64,000 nucleotides of DNA, from assembly GCF_014297365.1 (NCBI RefSeq), contig NZ_JACOQD010000001.1, positions 1,054,001 to 1,118,000 on the forward strand, in the 5' to 3' direction. Below, piece by piece: positions 1 to 8,728 of this stretch (position 1 is the stretch's first letter; each line of letters begins with the position of its first letter). The translations under genes were made by a program, and so were the position numbers. Below the pieces are notes generated by a model. The model saw nothing but the letters and a program-made list of their open reading frames with translations, was not told where the DNA came from and ran no database searches. Source of the DNA: Winogradskyella echinorum. Lineage in GTDB: Bacteria; Bacteroidota; Bacteroidia; Flavobacteriales; Flavobacteriaceae.

Positions 1-2
1 TA

Positions 3-314
3 ACTTTTGTTTTAAAACGAGATTTTGTAACAGACAAAGGAAAAGATGCTGTGATGTATTTCTTTAAAATTGACAAAGACAATGAGTATTCTGGTAAGTC
101 CGAAATTTTACATTACATCTCTTTTATAAAACCAAAAGATCCTAAACGGTTAGTTGTAGAATTTTATAAAAAATCCAATAATTACGGTACAGAAATCGAT
201 AAGACCAAAGAGCTAGAAGAACAGTATAACGAAATTATCAACTTAGCAATCTATAAAGATAGAAAGCGTGTAACGCCTAGTGCCCGTGGAGGTGGTAATT
301 ATTATGATTATTAA
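3..314 (+). CDS. 3' end of an unrecognised gene (truncated at window edge)
   Basis: The reading frame is open from base 3 to a TAA at 312-314, so the gene begins before the window; the GTG/ATG near 51 is not its real start. The visible 103 residues are charged, rich in Lys, Asp, Glu and Tyr, and end in a Gly/Tyr tail (GGGNYYDY). There is no membrane segment and I do not recognise the family. The stop overlaps the stop of the convergent AraC-type gene: TTAA at 311-314 serves both. No function is proposed. Confidence 0.6.
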   Translation, partial: TFVLKRDFVTDKGKDAVMYFFKIDKDNEYSGKSEILHYISFIKPKDPKRLVVEFYKKSNNYGTEIDKTKELEEQYNEIINLAIYKDRKRVTPSARGGGNYYDY

Positions 315-1240
315 CTAGAACCCATAATATACTTCTTTGGCGTAGTTCCAAATTTCTTTTTAAAAGCTGCAATAAAATGGCTCCCTGTGCTGTATCCCAC
401 TTTTAGACCAACTTCGTTAACGTTATAATCTCCAGATTCTAAAAGTTTGCGAGCCACTTCCATTTTATAGTCAAACAAAAAGCTAAAGACAGAATCACCA
501 TAAATTTGCTTAAAGCCTTCCTTTAATTTTTTAAGGCTTAAATCTATTTCGTCCGCTAACTCTTGTAGTGTTGGCGGTTCGGCCATATTAGCAATAATGA
601 TATCTTTGGCCTTTTTAAGTTTGGCCACATTAACCTCATCGACTAAAAATGGGCATTGCTCAATATCTGCATCTTCACTTCGGTTAAAAAACAAGCTCAA
701 TAATTCATATGTCTTTCCTTTAAAGTATAATTGCTTTATAGAACTATTGAGGTTAAAACTCATTAACTGATTTAAAACCACAGCCATAGAAGGTGAAATC
801 TTTCCATCTTTATAATATTTTTTATCTCTATTATCGTCGGTTAAAAATGTTACATAATTAGCATCATCGGAAAATAATCCATGGAATTTTTTTATCGAAA
901 TTACCAAAGACACCAACCAAGAATGTGGTTTCATTTCTAAATGAATGGGTAAATCTCGCTGCGGATTATAAAGTAAAAGCGAGGTGTCTTCATTAATATT
1001 TAGTGTGTAACTACCTTGATTAAACACAAAATTCAATGCTCCTTTGGTACAAAAATGAAACTGAATGTAGCTGCTATCAATCTCGCGTTCAAGAATTTCT
1101 ACAGAATTATTTTCATTTTTATGGGTTAACACAAAAAAGCCATCTTCTATAAATGTTTCTTCAAAAGTTCCTGTAGCGATACTTTTTGAAGGTAGATTTT
1201 CTAAATTCATTTTGCTTTTATTTAGATTCGTTCTAAACAA
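311..1240 (-). CDS. AraC family transcriptional regulator
   Basis: A 309-residue protein with an AraC/XylS-type double helix-turn-helix in the last ~95 residues: first helix pair around LQELADEIDLSLKKL, second around VNEVGLKVGYSTGSHF, then the family-typical FGTTPKKY. The N-terminal ~200 residues are an unassigned sensing or dimerisation part; the overall layout resembles PchR-like regulators. It is divergent from hemA across a 171-bp intergenic region, so control of the heme genes or of itself is plausible (inference). A -7-like box at 1268-1275 and a dyad at 1275-1288 precede it. The DNA-binding role is secure; the effector is unknown. Confidence 0.85.
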   Translation of the reverse strand: MFRTNLNKSKMNLENLPSKSIATGTFEETFIEDGFFVLTHKNENNSVEILEREIDSSYIQFHFCTKGALNFVFNQGSYTLNINEDTSLLLYNPQRDLPIHLEMKPHSWLVSLVISIKKFHGLFSDDANYVTFLTDDNRDKKYYKDGKISPSMAVVLNQLMSFNLNSSIKQLYFKGKTYELLSLFFNRSEDADIEQCPFLVDEVNVAKLKKAKDIIIANMAEPPTLQELADEIDLSLKKLKEGFKQIYGDSVFSFLFDYKMEVARKLLESGDYNVNEVGLKVGYSTGSHFIAAFKKKFGTTPKKYIMGSS

Positions 1241-1267
1241 AGAGCTAAACAGCCCTTGATTTCACTA

Positions 1268-1275
1268 CAAAAATA
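1268..1275 (-). promoter_or_regulatory. -7 box of the AraC-type gene
   Basis: On the minus strand this reads TATTTTTG, a full match to the Bacteroidetes -7 element TAnnTTTG, about 28 bases upstream of the start codon at 1240. No good -33 TTTG is seen at the usual distance. Confidence 0.45.
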
Positions 1276-1288
1276 TGATAAATATCAT
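1275..1288. promoter_or_regulatory. candidate CRP/FNR-type operator
   Basis: ATGATA-AA-TATCAT is a perfect 6-bp dyad whose core, TGAT-N4-ATCA, matches the half-site arrangement of CRP/FNR-family sites. It sits immediately upstream of the AraC gene's -7 box, between that gene and hemA. The binding protein is an inference. Confidence 0.35.
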
Positions 1289-1369
1289 GTTTTTGTAAAA
1301 AACAATCTTAAAAAACCACAAACGATACTTTAAGTTCTTCTAGCGTTACTTTTATCTGAATAACAAATA

Positions 1370-1377
1370 TATTTTTG
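1370..1377 (+). promoter_or_regulatory. -7 box of the hem cluster
   Basis: TATTTTTG matches TAnnTTTG and lies 34 bases before the hemA start codon, giving a leader of roughly 28 bases. The -33 region is poorly conserved. Confidence 0.4.
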
Positions 1378-1411
1378 TTCCTGTTAATTTCCTAGTCAGG
1401 TAAACGAGCGA

Positions 1412-2659
1412 ATGCAACATAAAAGCAAATATTTTTACGCTATAGGTCTCAGCTATAAAAAAGCCGATGCCGAAGTACGCGGTCATTTTAGTTTAAGCGA
1501 GTCAGCAAAACAAAATGTTTTGGATCAAGCTAAGGAAAATGGTATTGAAAGTATTTTATTGGTCTCTACTTGCAATAGAACTGAACTATACGGTTTTGCT
1601 GAGCATCCTTATCAACTCATCCAATTATTATGTAACAACACAAAAGGCACGGTTGAAGAATTTCAAAAAGTTGCTTATGTACATAAAAACAAGGAGGCGA
1701 TTAATCACATGTTTAGAGTAGGTTCTGGTTTAGATAGCCAGATACTTGGTGACTTTGAAATTATTAGCCAGTTGAAGTTTGGTGCAAGAGCTTCAAAAAA
1801 AGAAGGTTTACTCAATTCTTTTACAGAACGATTAGTTAATGCCGTAATACAAGCTAGTAAACGCATTAAAACAGAAACGGAATTATCTTCTGGTGCAACT
1901 TCTGTGTCTTTTGCCTCGGTTCAGTATATAATGAACCATGTAGAACAAATTTCTGAAAAGAATATTCTTCTCTTTGGAACTGGTAAAATTGGAAGAAATA
2001 CATGTGAAAATTTGGTTAAACATACCAAGAATTCGCATATAACTTTAATCAATAGAACCAAAACTAAAGCTGAAGAGGTTGCTGGAAAATTTAATCTTAT
2101 CGTAAAAGATTATGAAGATTTACAGAAAGAGATAAACGCTTCAGATATAGTTATAGTTGCTACTGGAGCTCAAAATCCAACGGTTTATAAATCTTTAATT
2201 TCTACAGATAAGCCTTTATTGGTTTTAGATTTATCTATTCCAAAAAATGTAAACGAAGATATTAGGGACCTTTCTAATGTTACTTTAGTACATTTAGATG
2301 ATTTGGCAAAGATTACGGACGATACTTTAGAAAAACGCAAAGCTTATATCCCTGCTGCAGAAGCAATTATTACAGAGATTATGGCTGAATTTAATGCATG
2401 GTTAGACACCTTAAAATTTGTTCCTACAATACAAGCCATAAAACATAAACTAACAGATTTTAAAAATTCTGAATTTAATACTCAACGTAAAAAAATAGCT
2501 GATTTTAACGAAGACCAAGCAGAAATAATTACGAATAACTTAATTCAGAAAATAACTAATCAATTTGCACATCACCTTAGGGAAGATAGCAACACAACTG
2601 ATGAGAGTATAGAACTCATAAAAAAAATTTTTCAGTTAGAAACCACAGATAATGTCTAA
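1412..2659 (+). CDS. hemA: glutamyl-tRNA reductase
   Basis: First committed step of C5-pathway tetrapyrrole synthesis: NADPH-dependent reduction of glutamyl-tRNA(Glu) to glutamate-1-semialdehyde. At 415 residues it is normal length. The catalytic Cys54 lies in STCNRTELYGF; SGLDSQILGDFEI and the Rossmann motif FGTGKIGRNTCENL follow, then a C-terminal helical dimerisation domain. It heads the heme cluster and overlaps hemC by 8 bases, consistent with translational coupling. The ATG at 1412 gives the expected N-terminus. Confidence 0.97.
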   Translation: MQHKSKYFYAIGLSYKKADAEVRGHFSLSESAKQNVLDQAKENGIESILLVSTCNRTELYGFAEHPYQLIQLLCNNTKGTVEEFQKVAYVHKNKEAINHMFRVGSGLDSQILGDFEIISQLKFGARASKKEGLLNSFTERLVNAVIQASKRIKTETELSSGATSVSFASVQYIMNHVEQISEKNILLFGTGKIGRNTCENLVKHTKNSHITLINRTKTKAEEVAGKFNLIVKDYEDLQKEINASDIVIVATGAQNPTVYKSLISTDKPLLVLDLSIPKNVNEDIRDLSNVTLVHLDDLAKITDDTLEKRKAYIPAAEAIITEIMAEFNAWLDTLKFVPTIQAIKHKLTDFKNSEFNTQRKKIADFNEDQAEIITNNLIQKITNQFAHHLREDSNTTDESIELIKKIFQLETTDNV

Positions 2660-4232
2660 AATTATTCGCATTGGCACACGCGACAGCCAGCTCGCTATGT
2701 GGCAAGCAAAGACCGTACAATCTCAACTTGAGCATTTAGGTCATAAAACCGTTTTGGTACCAATAAAATCAACTGGAGATATTGTTCTAGATAAACCACT
2801 TTACGAGCTTGGTATCACAGGCATTTTTACCAAAACACTAGATATTGCAATGCTCAACGAAGATATTGACATTGCTGTACACTCCATGAAAGATGTTCCA
2901 ACCCTTTTACCAAAAGGCATCGTACAAGCTGCGGTTTTAAAGCGAGGAAACATTAATGATACTTTGGTTTTTAAAAAAAATGAAGAGTTCCTATCTGCAC
3001 GAGATGCAGTGATTGCAACTGGGAGTTTAAGACGTCGTGCACAGTGGTTAAATCGCTATCCTACTCATAAAGTTGTAGGTTTAAGAGGCAATGTTATTTC
3101 TAGACTTCAAAAACTTGAAGATAACGACGATTGGAATGCCGCCATTTTTGCTGGTGCTGGTTTAGGTCGTTTAAATATCACACCAGAAAATTCAATAAAT
3201 CTGCATTGGATGATTCCTGCTCCTGCACAAGGAGCTATAATGATTACAGCATTAGAATCTGACGAAGAAACTAGAGCCATATGCGCAGAAATTAATGATG
3301 AAGTCACAGAAATTTGCACATCTATTGAACGCGAATTTTTAAATCGACTTGAAGGCGGTTGTACAGCACCAATCGGAGCTATTTGTTATATCAATAAAGA
3401 GGAAGAAGTTAATTTTAAAGGCGTGCTTCTAAGTAAAGATGGCACTAAAAAAATAGAATATACAAAAGTTGTTTCCTTAGACCAAAAAGATGAATTGGCT
3501 AAGCTTGCCGCAGATTACATTATTGAAAAAGGTGGTAAAACCTTAATTGATCAGTTACAACGTGGAGATAAAGTCACTAATATTTATTCTACTAAGAAAC
3601 TCACTGATGATCAGGTGATGTTATTTCATAATGATGTCGTTTCAGAAAGTAACGATGCTATAAAAATAAGCCTGAACCGTATTCCGAAGACACTTGTTAG
3701 AAATGAAATTCAGAATGTCATTATAACAAGTAAAAATGCTGTTGAAGCCCTATTAACTAACTTTTCTGCACCAGAATTACAATTTAAAAACATCTATTGT
3801 GTTGGCAGAAGGACTAAGCGAATGGTTGAAAAACGTATTGGTAGTGTAACACATACGGAAGCAAACGCAAAGAAACTTGCCGAGTACTTGGTTGAATATA
3901 TTGACGGAACCGAAGTTACGTACTTTTGTAGCGATTTAAGATTAGATGATTTACCTAATATCTTAACCAAAAACAACATTACAGTAAATGAAGTTGAAGC
4001 CTACCAAACTAAATTTGATGCTGATAAAGTTGAAGGAAATTTAGATGGTGTAATGTTTTACAGCCCATCTACAGTTGAAGCTTTTTTAAAACAAAATAAA
4101 GCTAATGGTATTGCATTTTGTATTGGAGAGACAACGGCAAAGGAAGCAAAGAAATATTTTGAAGATGTGAGAGTTGCTAAAGTACCAACTGTTGAGAGTG
4201 TTATTGAGTTGGTGAATGAGTATTTTATATAA
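2652..4232 (+). CDS. hemC: hydroxymethylbilane synthase fused to uroporphyrinogen-III synthase
   Basis: At 526 residues this is far longer than a lone HemC (~310). Residues 1-~310 are porphobilinogen deaminase: HSMKDVPT (~78), GSLRRRAQ (~124), RGNV (~145), and the dipyrromethane-cofactor Cys237 in EGGCTAPIGA. Residues ~340-526 look like HemD (VIITSKNAVEALL, a central FYSPSTVEAFL segment, then a GETTAKEA-type end). One polypeptide would therefore turn porphobilinogen into uroporphyrinogen III and limit loss of the unstable linear intermediate. Its start overlaps the hemA stop. HemC is certain; the HemD half is a strong inference from weakly conserved motifs and position. Confidence 0.93.
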   Translation: MSKIIRIGTRDSQLAMWQAKTVQSQLEHLGHKTVLVPIKSTGDIVLDKPLYELGITGIFTKTLDIAMLNEDIDIAVHSMKDVPTLLPKGIVQAAVLKRGNINDTLVFKKNEEFLSARDAVIATGSLRRRAQWLNRYPTHKVVGLRGNVISRLQKLEDNDDWNAAIFAGAGLGRLNITPENSINLHWMIPAPAQGAIMITALESDEETRAICAEINDEVTEICTSIEREFLNRLEGGCTAPIGAICYINKEEEVNFKGVLLSKDGTKKIEYTKVVSLDQKDELAKLAADYIIEKGGKTLIDQLQRGDKVTNIYSTKKLTDDQVMLFHNDVVSESNDAIKISLNRIPKTLVRNEIQNVIITSKNAVEALLTNFSAPELQFKNIYCVGRRTKRMVEKRIGSVTHTEANAKKLAEYLVEYIDGTEVTYFCSDLRLDDLPNILTKNNITVNEVEAYQTKFDADKVEGNLDGVMFYSPSTVEAFLKQNKANGIAFCIGETTAKEAKKYFEDVRVAKVPTVESVIELVNEYFI

Positions 4233-4334
4233 AAGCCCATCCTAACCTTCCCAGAGGGAAGGAAATAAGGACGGATAAAAAACTATTAATATTTACAAGT
4301 TCCCTTTCCTCTGGAAAGGGCTAGGGAAAGGCTT
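4233..4334. repeat. REPIN-like paired hairpin element (family B)
   Basis: Two near-identical ~33-bp units face each other across ~35 bp. The left unit has a perfect hairpin CCTTCCC-AGA-GGGAAGG (4246-4262); the right has CCCTTTCC-TCT-GGAAAGGG (4302-4320). Their outer flanks (AAGCC..CCTAaCC and GGcTAGG..GGCTT) also pair. It fills the whole hemC-hemE gap, and the hemE ATG directly follows its last base. Confidence 0.7.
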
Positions 4335-5360
4335 ATGATAAAAAACGATTTATTTTTAAGAGCATTAAAAGGTGAAACTGTTGAGCGTCCACCAGTGTGG
4401 ATGATGCGTCAAGCAGGACGTTATTTGCCAGAGTTTATGGAAATTAAAGCAAAGTACGATTTCTTTACTCGATGCCAAACACCAGAATTAGCAAGTGAAA
4501 TAACTGTGCAACCTATTCGACGTTACGGTATGGATGCTGCAATTCTATTTTCAGACATTTTGGTCATCCCTCAAGCCATGAATATTGAGGTACAGATGAA
4601 ACCTAATTTTGGACCTTATCTACCAAATCCTGTACGTTCTCAAAAAGATGTGGACAATGTTATTGTGCCAGATGTGAAGGACGCTTTAAACTATGTTTAC
4701 GAAGCCATAAAAGCAACCAAAGAAAAACTGAATGATGAAATTCCGTTAATCGGTTTTGCTGGTTCACCGTGGACAATCTTATGTTATTGTGTGCAAGGTC
4801 AAGGGTCTAAAAACTTTGACAAAGCCAAAGAGTTTTGTTTTACAAATCCAATCGCTGCACATCAATTATTACAGAAAATTACTGATACAACGATTGCTTA
4901 TTTAAAAGAGAAAGTAAAAGCTGGTTGTAATGCTGTACAAGTTTTTGATTCTTGGGGAGGCATGTTATCTCCTGTAGATTATCAAGAATTTTCTTGGCAA
5001 TATATTCAACAAATTATCAATGCTTTAAAAGATGATGCTCCCGTCATTGCCTTCGGAAAAGGGTGTTGGTTTGCGCTTAATGAAATGTCTAAATCTGGAG
5101 CTTCGGCTTTAGGTGTAGATTGGACATGTTCTGCACGCAACGCACGTTATTTAACAGGTGGAAATATTACATTACAAGGTAATTTTGATCCTACACGTTT
5201 ATTTTCGCCTCCAGCTGAAATAAAAAGAATGGTACACCAAATGATTAACGAGTTTGGAAAAGATAAATACATAGTAAATTTAGGGCATGGTATTTTACCT
5301 AATATTCCATTAGATAATGCCAAGGCGTTTATAGATGCTGTTAAAGAATATAAACCATAA
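4335..5360 (+). CDS. hemE: uroporphyrinogen decarboxylase
   Basis: Decarboxylates the four acetate side chains of uroporphyrinogen III to give coproporphyrinogen III. The 341 residues are of usual length. Signature 1 is [17 protein letters not shown] near the N-terminus; [13 protein letters not shown] carries the substrate-binding Asp; GFAGSPWTI and a C-terminal NLGHGILP complete the family pattern. It follows hemC in pathway order but is separated from it by a paired-hairpin element that could attenuate or stabilise the transcript. Confidence 0.97.
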   Translation: MIKNDLFLRALKGETVERPPVWMMRQAGRYLPEFMEIKAKYDFFTRCQTPELASEITVQPIRRYGMDAAILFSDILVIPQAMNIEVQMKPNFGPYLPNPVRSQKDVDNVIVPDVKDALNYVYEAIKATKEKLNDEIPLIGFAGSPWTILCYCVQGQGSKNFDKAKEFCFTNPIAAHQLLQKITDTTIAYLKEKVKAGCNAVQVFDSWGGMLSPVDYQEFSWQYIQQIINALKDDAPVIAFGKGCWFALNEMSKSGASALGVDWTCSARNARYLTGGNITLQGNFDPTRLFSPPAEIKRMVHQMINEFGKDKYIVNLGHGILPNIPLDNAKAFIDAVKEYKP

Positions 5361-5406
5361 TTGTTTGGTTGTTTTGCGTAACAGATATTAACTTTATGCG
5401 TCTAGT

Positions 5407-5427
5407 TTAATAGTCAATCACTATTAA
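5407..5427. promoter_or_regulatory. inverted repeat before the EI24 gene
   Basis: TTAATAGT-CAATC-ACTATTAA is a perfect 8-bp dyad 17 bases before the start codon at 5444. It could be an operator or a 5'-leader hairpin; the sequence alone cannot tell. Confidence 0.3.
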
Positions 5428-5443
5428 TCAAAAAAACGAAAAG

Positions 5444-6223
5444 ATGTTACAAAATATATTTAGAGGACTTCAAGTTTATACTGGTGCTTATGCTTTAATT
5501 TCAAAACTAAAACTATGGAAGTACTTTGTTATTCCAATGCTTATAAGCTTTGTGGTATTTTTATTAATTTTTGTTTCTGCTTACGGACTTTCAGATAATT
5601 TAGGAGAATGGATTGCCGGAATTTGGGTATGGGAATGGGGAAAAGCAACCATTACTTTTATTTCAACAATTATTGGTGGCATTATCATATTTGCTATTGG
5701 TTTAATTCTTTACAAACATATAATAATGGCATTGTCATCGCCATTTATGAGTCCGGTTTCAGAAAAAATTGAAGCTTATTACACAGGTCAACCGACTAAG
5801 AATTATACAAAATCTACATTTACAAAACAGTTAGTAAGAGGTATTAGACTAAGCTTAAGAAACTTATCGCAAGAGTTGTTATTTACACTGCCTATTTTAC
5901 TTTTAAAATTTATACCAGTTATTAATATTTTTTCTACAGCATTATTGTTTTTAGTACAAGCCTATTATGCTGGTTTTGGTAATATGGATTACACGTTAGA
6001 ACGCCATTTTTCATATAAAGAAAGTGTTGCTTTTATCAGAAAAAATAGAGGGCTTGCTATAGGTAATGGTATCGGGTTTATGCTATTGTTACTTATTCCG
6101 GTTGTTGGTGTTGTGCTAGTTTTACCATTGAGTGTAACCTCTGCCTCAGTTATTGCTGTTGATTTACTTTATGACGACGATGGTACTATAGGTTTTGAGC
6201 CTTTTGAAAAACTAAACGCTTAA
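5444..6223 (+). CDS. EI24/CysZ-like integral membrane protein
   Basis: A 259-residue protein with four or more hydrophobic stretches (roughly 25-50, 75-98, 145-175, 205-235) and the amphipathic arrangement of the EI24 (etoposide-induced 2.4 / CysZ) family. CysZ of enterobacteria takes up sulfate, but no sulfur genes are nearby and members of this family in heme-gene neighbourhoods have no assigned role. It lies inside the hem cluster, two bases before the GNAT gene, so it is probably co-transcribed. Confidence 0.7.
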   Translation: MLQNIFRGLQVYTGAYALISKLKLWKYFVIPMLISFVVFLLIFVSAYGLSDNLGEWIAGIWVWEWGKATITFISTIIGGIIIFAIGLILYKHIIMALSSPFMSPVSEKIEAYYTGQPTKNYTKSTFTKQLVRGIRLSLRNLSQELLFTLPILLLKFIPVINIFSTALLFLVQAYYAGFGNMDYTLERHFSYKESVAFIRKNRGLAIGNGIGFMLLLLIPVVGVVLVLPLSVTSASVIAVDLLYDDDGTIGFEPFEKLNA

Positions 6224-6225
6224 CC

Positions 6226-6762
6226 ATGGTTGCAGAGTTTAATGGTTTTGAAATTAATCCTATACATGGAGGCGATGCATGGAAAATCTGTGATTTGTGT
6301 GTAGCCAATGCAGACCGATTAAAACGTTATTTTCCTAAGACTTCAGAACAGAATTTAAACCCAACTTTATCACAATTATTTGTAGATAAAAAGGTAAAAC
6401 AATTTGAAAATAAAGAAGAGTTTTTATTCACTTTAAAACATTCTGAAACTAGAGAACTTGCAGCACTTATATACATAAAAGAACTCGATTGGGCTAAAAA
6501 ACAAGGGGAATTTGCCTATTGCATTGGTTATACCTTTGAAGGGCAAGGATTAACCTCAAAAGCTATTAATGCTTTGTCTAAATATGCTTTTAATTATTTA
6601 GGATTAGAAACGCTTCAAATTATATCTCACAAAGACAATGTTGGAAGCATAAAAGTTGCGCTTAATAATAATTTTGAATGGCAAAAGACACTGTTAAATG
6701 AATTTACTCCTGTTGGTGAAGAACCTTTAGATATGGAGTTATATGAATTATATAAAAACTAG
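6226..6762 (+). CDS. GNAT family N-acetyltransferase (RimJ/RimL type)
   Basis: A 178-residue GNAT-fold protein of the RimJ/RimL/YdaF group. FAYCIGYTFEGQGLTSKAI is the acetyl-CoA-binding strand and pyrophosphate loop (Q/R-x-x-G-x-A variant), and the LQIISHKDNVGSIKVALNN segment is typical of ribosomal-protein Ser/Ala acetyltransferases (N..S..V..N). The substrate is not deducible. It begins two bases after the EI24 stop and ends three bases before hemF, so it is part of the operon. Confidence 0.82.
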   Translation: MVAEFNGFEINPIHGGDAWKICDLCVANADRLKRYFPKTSEQNLNPTLSQLFVDKKVKQFENKEEFLFTLKHSETRELAALIYIKELDWAKKQGEFAYCIGYTFEGQGLTSKAINALSKYAFNYLGLETLQIISHKDNVGSIKVALNNNFEWQKTLLNEFTPVGEEPLDMELYELYKN

Positions 6763-6765
6763 ATT

Positions 6766-7668
6766 TTGAAAGACAAATTCTTCAAATACATACATCAGTT
6801 ACAAGATACCATCACTTCAAAACTTGAAGCCATTGATGGCAAAGCCAAATTCCAAGAAGATCTTTGGAAACGTCCAGAAGGAGGAGGCGGAAGAACACGC
6901 GTTATAGAGAACGGAAACGTTTTTGAAAAAGGTGGAGTTAACATTTCTGGTGTCCATGGCAAATTACCCGATTCTATGCAAAAATACTTTGGTGTAGAAG
7001 ATGCTGATTTTTTTGCTTGCGGATTAAGTTTAGTGTTACATCCTAAAAATCCAATGGTGCCAACAGTACATGCTAATTGGCGCTATTTTGAAATGTACGA
7101 CCAAGACGGTAACATTGTAGATCAGTGGTTTGGTGGCGGACAAGATTTAACTCCGTATTATTTATTTGAAGAGGACGCTAAACAATTTCATCAAATTTGT
7201 AAAACGGCTTGTGATAAACATAATCCAGACTTCTACCCAAAATACAAAGCACGTTGCGACGAGTATTTTTACAATGCTCACCGTAATGAAGGACGTGGCA
7301 TTGGAGGCTTATTCTTTGATTATTGCAAAGCCTCTGACGACATGAGCATGCAAGATTGGTACGACTTTGTTACCGAAGTTGGAGACAGCTTCTTAGAAGC
7401 ATACGTGCCAATTGTTGAAAAACGAAAAGATTTAGAATACACCAAAGCCCAACGCGACTGGCAAGAAATTCGTCGTGGACGTTACGTGGAATTTAACCTT
7501 GTGCACGATAAAGGCACTTTATTCGGATTGAAAACCAATGGACGTATAGAGAGTATTCTTATGAGTTTACCACCACATGTGCAATGGGTTTACGACCATC
7601 AACCAGAAGTTGGTAGTGACGAAGAAAAATTAATTAAGGTGTTACAGAACCCAAAGGATTGGGTTTAA
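6766..7668 (+). CDS. hemF: oxygen-dependent coproporphyrinogen III oxidase
   Basis: Oxidatively decarboxylates two propionates of coproporphyrinogen III to vinyl groups using O2. The 300 residues are normal for HemF; landmarks are ERPEGGGGRTRV-like KRPEGGGGRTRV, VPTVHANWRYFE, the WFGGGQDLTPYY motif, GRGIGGLFFDYC and RRGRYVEFNLVHDKGT. The start is a TTG, since no in-frame ATG occurs in the first ~65 residues and the protein from TTG begins as expected for the family. Use of the O2-dependent enzyme implies aerobic heme synthesis. Confidence 0.95.
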   Translation: MKDKFFKYIHQLQDTITSKLEAIDGKAKFQEDLWKRPEGGGGRTRVIENGNVFEKGGVNISGVHGKLPDSMQKYFGVEDADFFACGLSLVLHPKNPMVPTVHANWRYFEMYDQDGNIVDQWFGGGQDLTPYYLFEEDAKQFHQICKTACDKHNPDFYPKYKARCDEYFYNAHRNEGRGIGGLFFDYCKASDDMSMQDWYDFVTEVGDSFLEAYVPIVEKRKDLEYTKAQRDWQEIRRGRYVEFNLVHDKGTLFGLKTNGRIESILMSLPPHVQWVYDHQPEVGSDEEKLIKVLQNPKDWV

Positions 7669-7678
7669 AACAAAACCA

Positions 7679-7711
7679 AGACCTAGCAGGTTTTTATAAC
7701 CTCGCAGGTCT
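7679..7711. repeat. REPIN-like paired hairpin element (family C)
   Basis: Two inverted copies, ACCT-AGC-AGGT and ACCT-CGC-AGGT, each self-complementary, with outer arms AGACCT/AGGTCT, lie between hemF and hemB. It ends 14 bases before the hemB ATG, so it will form a strong stem in the intercistronic mRNA. Confidence 0.6.
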
Positions 7712-7725
7712 GCAAAAAGAAAAAT

Positions 7726-8715
7726 ATGTTTCCAATAAGAAGAAATAGAAGACTCAGAACCAACGAGGCTATTAGAAGTTTAGTTAGAGAAACTTACATC
7801 ACTCCAAATGATTTTTTGGTACCTCTTTTTGTAGTTGAAGGTAAAGGTGTTAAAGAAGAAATTGCTTCAATGCCCAATTACTATCGTTACAGTTTAGAAC
7901 TACTAAAAGACGAAGTAAAAACACTTTGGAGCTTAGGTCTAAAATCGGTTTTATTGTTTGTAAAGGTTGAAGATGTTTTAAAAGATAATAAAGGTACTGA
8001 AGCTTGGAACCCAAATGGTCTGATGCAACGTGCTATAAAAGCAGTTAAAGATGTTTGTCCAGACATGTTAGTAATGACAGATGTGGCGCTAGACCCATAT
8101 TCTTCTTATGGACATGATGGTATTGTTGAAGGCGGAAAAATAATAAACGATGCTACCGTAGAAGCACTTGCCGAAATGAGTTTGTCTCACGCTGAAGCTG
8201 GAGCTAATTTTGTAGCACCTAGTGATATGATGGATGGTCGCATTCTAGGCATTAGAGAAGCATTAGATCAATCTAACTTCATTGATACAGGCATTATGAG
8301 CTATTCTGCAAAATATGCCTCAGCATTTTATGGTCCTTTTAGAGATGCTTTAGATTCTGCTCCTGTAGATATGGTAGATGTACCAAAAGACAAAAAAACC
8401 TATCAGATGGATTTTGCTAATAGAGATGAAGCCATAAAAGAAACCGAAATGGATATTAATGAAGGCGCAGATATCGTCATGGTGAAACCAGGACTTTGTT
8501 ACCTAGATATTGTAAGAGATATAAAAAACACTTTTGATGTACCACTTGCTGTTTACCAAGTGTCTGGTGAATATGCCATGCTAAAAGCTGCAGCAGAGAA
8601 AGGTTGGTTAGATCATGATGCTGTTATGATGGAACAAGTGACTTCTATTAAGCGCGCTGGTGCTGATATCATTGCAAGCTACTTTGCAAAAGATGTTGTG
8701 AAATTGATTTCTTAA
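7726..8715 (+). CDS. hemB: delta-aminolevulinic acid dehydratase (porphobilinogen synthase)
   Basis: Condenses two 5-aminolevulinate molecules to porphobilinogen. Normal length, 329 residues. The Schiff-base lysines are in SYSAKYASAFYGPFRDA and VMVKPGLCYLDIV. The metal region reads DVALDPYSSYGHDG: the three Zn-binding cysteines of E. coli/yeast HemB are replaced by the Asp-rich form seen in Zn-independent (Mg-type) enzymes of plants and Pseudomonas. It is the last heme gene of the cluster; hemL and hemH are not in the window. Confidence 0.97.
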   Translation: MFPIRRNRRLRTNEAIRSLVRETYITPNDFLVPLFVVEGKGVKEEIASMPNYYRYSLELLKDEVKTLWSLGLKSVLLFVKVEDVLKDNKGTEAWNPNGLMQRAIKAVKDVCPDMLVMTDVALDPYSSYGHDGIVEGGKIINDATVEALAEMSLSHAEAGANFVAPSDMMDGRILGIREALDQSNFIDTGIMSYSAKYASAFYGPFRDALDSAPVDMVDVPKDKKTYQMDFANRDEAIKETEMDINEGADIVMVKPGLCYLDIVRDIKNTFDVPLAVYQVSGEYAMLKAAAEKGWLDHDAVMMEQVTSIKRAGADIIASYFAKDVVKLIS

Positions 8716-8728
8716 CTTAAGTTAAAGC

